Assembly: GCA_021234535.1 (NCBI GenBank)
Contig: CM037830.1
Location: forward strand, 32,771,405-32,835,404
DNA length: 64,000 nucleotides
Direction of reading: 5' to 3'
Source: Stichopus chloronotus
Lineage: Eukaryota > Echinodermata > Holothuroidea > Aspidochirotida > Stichopodidae
Shown here: positions 58,701 through 64,000 of the stretch, piece after piece
Numbering within the stretch: position 1 is the stretch's first letter
How the letters are laid out: each line of letters starts with the position of its first letter
Translations under genes and position numbers: made by a program
The notes under the pieces: model-generated
Databases searched by the model: none
The model's input: only the letters and a program-made list of their open reading frames with translations
What the model was told of the DNA's origin: nothing

Positions 58701-61700
58701 CGTAATGTTTATATGATATTACATAACATTGCTTGTTCATTACTTAACATGAATCAACATTGTTGATTCATAATATTGCAAACCATTGCCTAACATTGCA
58801 TTAATATAGCAAACAAGTTGTATAACATTACAAAGTTTTTCCATACTGTATTCAGAATTGACTACACTCCCTCACTCACGTGGCCTAGGCATTGTTGGTA
58901 ATAATGTACACTTGGAAACTGTTTATCCCAAATTGCATGAATGGCACATGAATGAAGGTCTGAATGCATGTCTAAATGGTGGAAAAGATATTCTATAAAT
59001 TTTTGGACATGACATTGTAATGATTTTACTTTTGCCAAAATGCATGCAGTCACTTTAATTGCCTCAAAAGAACTCCAGAAATTCACTTTTTCATTTCTGT
59101 TTTAATTGTTACCTCTGAATTCATGATGGCATGTCTGTGTGTTATTCACCATCTAAACATGATATCTGAAGAGGGGAAGATTGGACAAGTGTCATGTTTA
59201 CAATGTAGGGGTATCTCATTGATTATAATAAGCCTATTGCTTTTGGTGGAGGTCAAGAGGTCAGATTGTAAACACCTTGAGAAAACTTTGTAAGACTGGT
59301 ATCTCAAAAGAGGACAGTGACGTGGATGTCACCACCCACTTCAGGTCAATAGGGGAGGGGAAAATTGAGTATTAGAAGGTTACAGAGAATCATAAAGGCA
59401 AAATGTCAAAAAGGTTAACTAATCATCAGTCAGATTCAAACTCTTCTCTTTTTCATTTTAATTTATTCAATCGCAACTGAACTGTGTTCTAACATATTCA
59501 GAACATCCTTATAAAGAAACGTCAAACAACCAGAAGTGTTGAGATGCAGCAGCATTGCTGCTCTTGTTATATGATGAGGTATAATGAGCACTAGCAAGAC
59601 ATTTGTAAAATACTGTTAACACTTACTTGCCTGTCAAGAACTGAGATTAAGGCTCTCCTTGTCACTCATATTTTAGGCTCACTAGGCATTTCTTCTCATT
59701 CTAATTATTGATGAAAATTTATGCATGTGTCGATAAGTGCGGCTGTACAGGTAAATACATGCTGAGATGTATCAAGATAATGAAACTGGTATATTAGAGC
59801 ATTTGTGTAAATCTGCAGGAGAAGTCCTAGTGTGTCTTAAAGTCAATGAACTGAAAAAGAACCTGTAGTATGGTGAACCAGGGAAAGTCATCTCACTCAT
59901 TTGGTACCCTTTGAAGCATTTTCAACCTTTGGCTCTGAAAGGATATTTTTGGTGAAGTAATGCTGTGGGAAAGTAAAAACAGTCTCCACCGTTTGGAACA
60001 TCATGACACTAGTATAGTTCAGAAATTTTTCAGTAGGTTAAAGGTTGGAATAGTTCAGCCAGGTAAGAAAAAAAAATTAAAGAAAAAGAAAACCTCATAG
60101 CAAGTATTCAAACAAACAAACAAATCTCCAATCTGAATATTGACATAAGCAAAATAATTTAAATATGAAAACAAAAGGCAGTTTAAATATTCAAGCAAAC
60201 AAAATCCCTCATACAACCGACAATAAGCATTGAGGGTGGTTGCTTCATATCATACAGTGGACACTGCAAAGAAAGCATTTATTTCTTCTTGTATTCAAAG
60301 TTGCATTGTGACTTGTAAATTGCTGTTTTGATACACTTACAGAGTTGCAGCGTGTTCTATACCAGAAGGTTCTGCAAGAAATGTGTCGACGAGCATCGTG
60401 AAGAATTCCCTTCAGAGATTACTGAAGTAAGTTTAGTTGCTCCAGGTGGGAGAGAGCTACAGTAACTTAAACTCTGCTAGTCTGACCCACTCGGTCTCTC
60501 CCCCACCTGCAAAAAAGTCAATACTTTTATGTATCGACTGAAAGTTCCTGTCCTTCATGTTATCTTGTTTCTGCCAATTATTACCCATTCATTCTGAAGA
60601 GCAAAGTTTAATATTCTTCTTCTGAATTCTTTTCTAGAATATGAAAAATATCTGAGTCTGATAGCAAAATATCTCTAAAGAGTAATGTTGATGTTTTCAA
60701 TACTTGTGAGTGTCATTGAGAACTTCTCTGAAGGCCGCATTCTTGTTGTTCTTCTCCCTCCTATTTCACCCCTTCTCTACCCTCCCTCCCCTCCCTCCCT
60801 CCCCTCCCTCCCCTCCCTCCCCTTCCTCCCCTTCCTCCCCTCCCTCTCCCCCTCCCATTTGTTTAAAGTTTTAATTCTCTTCAGGGCAATCAAGCGACAT
60901 CTTCAGTTCACTACAATAGTGTACGTGTTGGAGGTAGTAGATCAACGGCAGGGTTTCCTCTTTGAGAATATGAAAACGTCCATCACTCACGACCAGTTTG
61001 GCTCAATCTTTCAAGCCTTATGGTTTGCCATCATGAAAATGTTTGTTTTCCACACTCAGTCCTAGTGCGTATACACAAGTGGACTCTTGTGTGTGACCGG
61101 AGACCTATTTTTAGCCCATCAGTAATTGATAGCACATCAATAAAACATTCATAATTTGAGTCCCGAGTTACACATATCCACATCAGTTGTAAGATCGCTC
61201 TTTTACAAAACAAAAGGCTAATCTTCCAAGCCATCAGCATATTTGCCAGATCTAAATCCTCCAATTTTGCATTTTTTATGAACCCTTTTTTTTTCTCAAT
61301 TCCTCTAGGTCATATCAAAGGGGTGAATGCACTTTAGTCTTCAGTGCTGTTGTGAACTGCACTTTGGTTGTTATGGCCTGAGCTGTCACTGCAGTGGCGA
61401 ATTCAATGCACAAGCAGAGGCGAGTGTGATTTGATAATGCTTTGTGAAGTTCCCATGGAATTGAGGGTCATCAAATCTGCTATCGTGTGTTCTCCTGTTT
61501 ACCATCAGAGAGGCAGAACCTGCTGGTCGATGGATGCAAACATGTGTTAAGTTGAAGAGCTCCAGGTAATAAATTCTGGTTCTGTTTCACAGCTGACTAT
61601 GAATTGCAGAGCATAGCATGCTGGTACAGAGTATTATAGTATTTCAAACCATTATTGGAATGAGGCCGAATTATCGCGTACATATTTTGTTCATTGTCAG

Positions 61701-62192
61701 GATTGGTAAGAATCACTTGACCTGACTTGACCAATCATTTGACCCACCGATTATTCTGTATTTACCCATTGAGGTTTGTATACTCTGTTATGAAAATTTA
61801 AATAGCGGTAACCCACTGCAAGTATTTACCTTTAAATTCGATTCACGCAACTACAGATCAACAGATGAAACATAACAATTGCTGTGATCACGTTGTAATT
61901 GCCAATTTTGTGCAACAGATAGTCAGTATTTGCCATTGAATGATAATCTGTTCATTAAAATGTACTTCTGTAGGATGTGTAAACATCAAGAATGAATTGG
62001 TGTGCATAGAAGTCACTGAGTGCCCGATGATTTGATCCCAGCAGGATTTTTGATCAGACTCAAGACATGGCAAAAAAACAAGAAATAAGTACAAAGGTGA
62101 CGAAGGACACACGAGGAAGAGTTGCAGATGACATGATCAAGGGACTGAAGGTAGAGCAAAGCAAACACTTAGTTAAGAAATTTGACATTTGA
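55765..62192 (+). CDS. CDPF1: CDPF1-like cysteine-rich DPF-motif protein
   Basis: There are four exons: 55765-55850, 57346-57454, 60343-60426 and 62058-62192 (including stop), all GT-AG and in frame, giving 137 aa. Exon 1 encodes FCCYLCNFASRYDYFGRKPP, the paired-Cys and aromatic opening of the C6_DPF family. Exon 2 has YVMKNPF and HCSECERAVC; exon 3 has CSVFYTRRFCKKCVDEH, so the family cysteines are present. The namesake DPF reads NPF here. Exon 4 is less certain. It is chosen because it follows a CAG acceptor in the needed phase 0 and gives TQDMAKKQE, matching a charged, Lys-rich C-terminus. The cysteines suggest a zinc-binding fold, but no molecular function is established as far as I know. 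Intron 1 holds a 19-bp minisatellite and intron 3 a CCCTCC tract. The gene is divergent from WASP-B. Confidence 0.85.
56764..56980. repeat. 19-bp minisatellite in CDPF1 intron 1
   Basis: There are about ten copies of a unit near AACTTCAGCACAGTGTAGA, some with an inserted CTGTAGAAG. The most regular copies are at about 56,880-56,945. Confidence 0.88.
60765..60858. repeat. Pure pyrimidine CCCTCC tract in CDPF1 intron 3
   Basis: About 90 bases are almost entirely C and T in CCCTCC/CCTTCC units on the plus strand, so the minus strand is a run of G3-4 blocks. Such mirror-like homopyrimidine tracts can form triplex or G-quadruplex structures. Confidence 0.85.
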
Positions 62193-62199
62193 TCAAATG

Positions 62200-63100
62200 A
62201 AAGGATACTGTACCAAATGCTGTGATGCAACCGTGTGTGAAACGATCAAAAGGATATCAAATGCTGTAGTACACCAGCACGCAGATCAAAGAAAAGGATA
62301 TCACTAATGCAATATCATGTGGATCAATAATGGGATACAAATCTTGTAATACAACCGTTCATGGATCAAAGAAAAGGATATCAAATGTTGTAATACAACA
62401 GAATGTGGATCAAATGAAAGAATATCTAATGTTATACTGCAGCAGCTCATGGATCAAACACAAGGATGACAAGTTCTTGTAATACAAGACCATGTGGATC
62501 AGTGGAAGGTTATCAAATGCTCTAATACAACAGCATGTGGATGAAATGAAAGGATAGCAAATGGTGTAATATACACATCAGCTTGTGTATCAATAAAAGA
62601 ACATCAAATAACAGCAAGTGCATCAATTAAAGTGATATCAAATGCTGTCATATAACAGCTTTGTAGTCAGTAAAAGGGTAACACGTGCTGCAATGCAGCA
62701 TGTGGATCAGTGAAAGCGTATAAACAAAGATGTGATTGGGCAACTGGATGTGAATCAAACAAAGGATATCAAGTGAAGTAATACCACCATGTGGATCATG
62801 ATGTGAGATCATATTGTGACCAATCTACTGCAATTACATGTGAACCATACAAAATGGCATTGACCCACTACAAAAGCATACATGTGATGAAACAAGTATT
62901 TCAATTGATTCCCTACAACAAGTAGTGGATCAAGTGAGATGCATTTGATCTAGATCTAATACAAAATGTGAATAATTGATTTACCTCAACAACATGTGAT
63001 CAAAGAAAAGCTCACAAGTTGGATATATGCTTACAAGTTGTGGATCAAGCATATCAACTGATCTAACACAACATGTTGATCAAAGAAAACTAAATAGCTT
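62200..63100. repeat. Degenerate tandem repeat downstream of CDPF1 stop
   Basis: The phrases catgtggatcaa, gaaaaggatatcaaatgctgt and aatacaacag recur in that order about 12-15 times at irregular spacing, roughly 45-65 bases. The array begins right after the stop codon, so it probably forms part of the 3' UTR. Confidence 0.8.
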
Positions 63101-63352
63101 TTGATCTGATTCAGCAAAATTGGGATTGTCTTTTCAAACCAAAGCAGAGTCTGGTACTAACATTTTGTTTGTATTTCATTATTTGATCCTAACACCTGCC
63201 CTCCCTTAACCTTTGACCTGGAATGACTGATCATCCAAGCATACTCACAATAATACAAAGCATCTCATCGTTCATTGTTAAAGCATTTTTGTTACTCATG
63301 ATTTCAATTTTATTGGATGTGTTTGAACCACTTTTTTGTCTTTTGATTAATG

Positions 63353-63358
63353 AATAAA
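63353..63358 (+). terminator. Candidate poly(A) signal for CDPF1
   Basis: AATAAA lies in an AT-rich setting about 1.16 kb past the stop codon. It is the first convincing hexamer after the repeat array. Confidence 0.35.
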
Positions 63359-64000
63359 TCACCTTTATGCTTAAGTCAAATTTCAAGTGTTCTTGTATTT
63401 ATTTCATATTAATTTTGTTGCTGTTGTTTGTTTTGGGGGCAGTTGTGGTTTTCAAAATGTTTCTATAAGTTATGTCTGAAAGGGTCTATCACCATCCATT
63501 ATCAAATTATTCCCAGAGGATAGAAGGGCTTCACTTGTTCCACCTGCATCCAGCTGTGAGAGAAAAAGGATGCCAAAAGTTTAGAACATCCCCTGAAGGT
63601 GGTCTTTTTTCAAAGTTTGTCTCACATCTTTCCCAAATTCCATTTCTCACCCCACCCCCCTTTCTAACCTCCCATTCAATGACCATGTTCAAGTCAAAAG
63701 TGCAATTTTCTCGTGCAATTTTCTCACTACTAAGGTTCTAACTGGTCTGTGACTCTGATGTGACATTTTACGTTAACTTTGATGTAGTTCTCATGCACTG
63801 CACTCACAGTGAATTTTTTCTTGTCTTTTTATAATCCATTTTAACTGTTCCATCAGTAGGTAGCTCCTTTGTAACTTTCTGTGGTTCTTGTAGCTTTGCG
63901 ATAACTTCTTCGTGTTTAATCTAGCTCATCTATAAATTTTCAGTGGCTCATGCATTATTGTGGCTAATTTTTTATAGCTCTTTAATAGCACCCTGTAGTA

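Larger units (their letters stand above)
62193..64000. other. CDPF1 3' UTR and downstream sequence
   Basis: A degenerate repeat fills about 62,200-63,100 and a candidate AATAAA occurs at 63353-63358. After that the sequence is AT-rich with no recognisable gene. A frame of 89 codons at 63,472 has no domain and is treated as chance. Confidence 0.5.

Noticed and set aside
60685..61065. 126-codon plus-strand ORF in CDPF1 intron 3
   Set aside because: Much of it is the translated CCCTCC tract; it is out of context with the CDPF1 splice frame.
63472..63741. 89-codon ORF near the right end
   Set aside because: No domain, no splice or promoter evidence; likely chance in 3' flanking DNA.

Overview
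This is animal nuclear DNA. Coding sequence is broken into short exons with GT-AG introns, the introns are long and AT-rich, and transposon relics and minisatellites are everywhere. Frequent taggcct-type words, a tRNA-derived SINE and the PB1/C2H2-transposase gene pair would suit a marine deuterostome, most likely an echinoderm. That placement is inference and only moderately secure. No prokaryotic operons, CRISPR arrays, rRNA or functional tRNA genes were seen.  Layout. (1) 1-4,200, minus strand: an intact 883-codon C2H2 zinc-finger/transposase-like ORF, followed by the first coding exon of a PB1-domain, SAMD3-like protein that continues off the left edge. (2) 9,849-21,052, plus strand: an 11-exon WASP/N-WASP-family gene (WASP-A, reconstructed here at 558 aa). 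(3) 29,783-51,197, minus strand: a second 11-exon WASP-family gene (WASP-B, 507 aa) that looks like a canonical N-WASP. (4) 55,765-62,192, plus strand: a four-exon gene for a CDPF1-like cysteine-rich DPF-motif protein (137 aa).  The two WASP genes converge tail to tail. All ten introns of one match the other in position and phase (0,0,0,1,1,2,0,1,0,1), so they are paralogs from a gene-level duplication. Both keep WH1, basic region, CRIB/GBD, polyproline, two WH2 motifs, central helix and acidic tail. They should therefore act as Rho-GTPase-controlled activators of Arp2/3 actin nucleation. WASP-A has a divergent CRIB and a decayed second copy of its last exon just downstream. WASP-B and CDPF1 are divergent neighbours about 4.6 kb apart.  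The non-coding sequence is rich in elements. They include a MITE-like element whose interior is a 21-bp palindromic satellite (intron 1 of WASP-A), three copies of one TTAA-flanked MITE plus a related 626-bp element, a pogo/Tigger-like element with TA duplications, a tRNA-derived SINE, and an almost identical 209-bp tandem duplication. There is also a ~140-bp tandem array carrying nuclear-receptor DR1-like sites, plus several minisatellites. All exon coordinates come from reading splice signals and frame by eye; no transcript was available.
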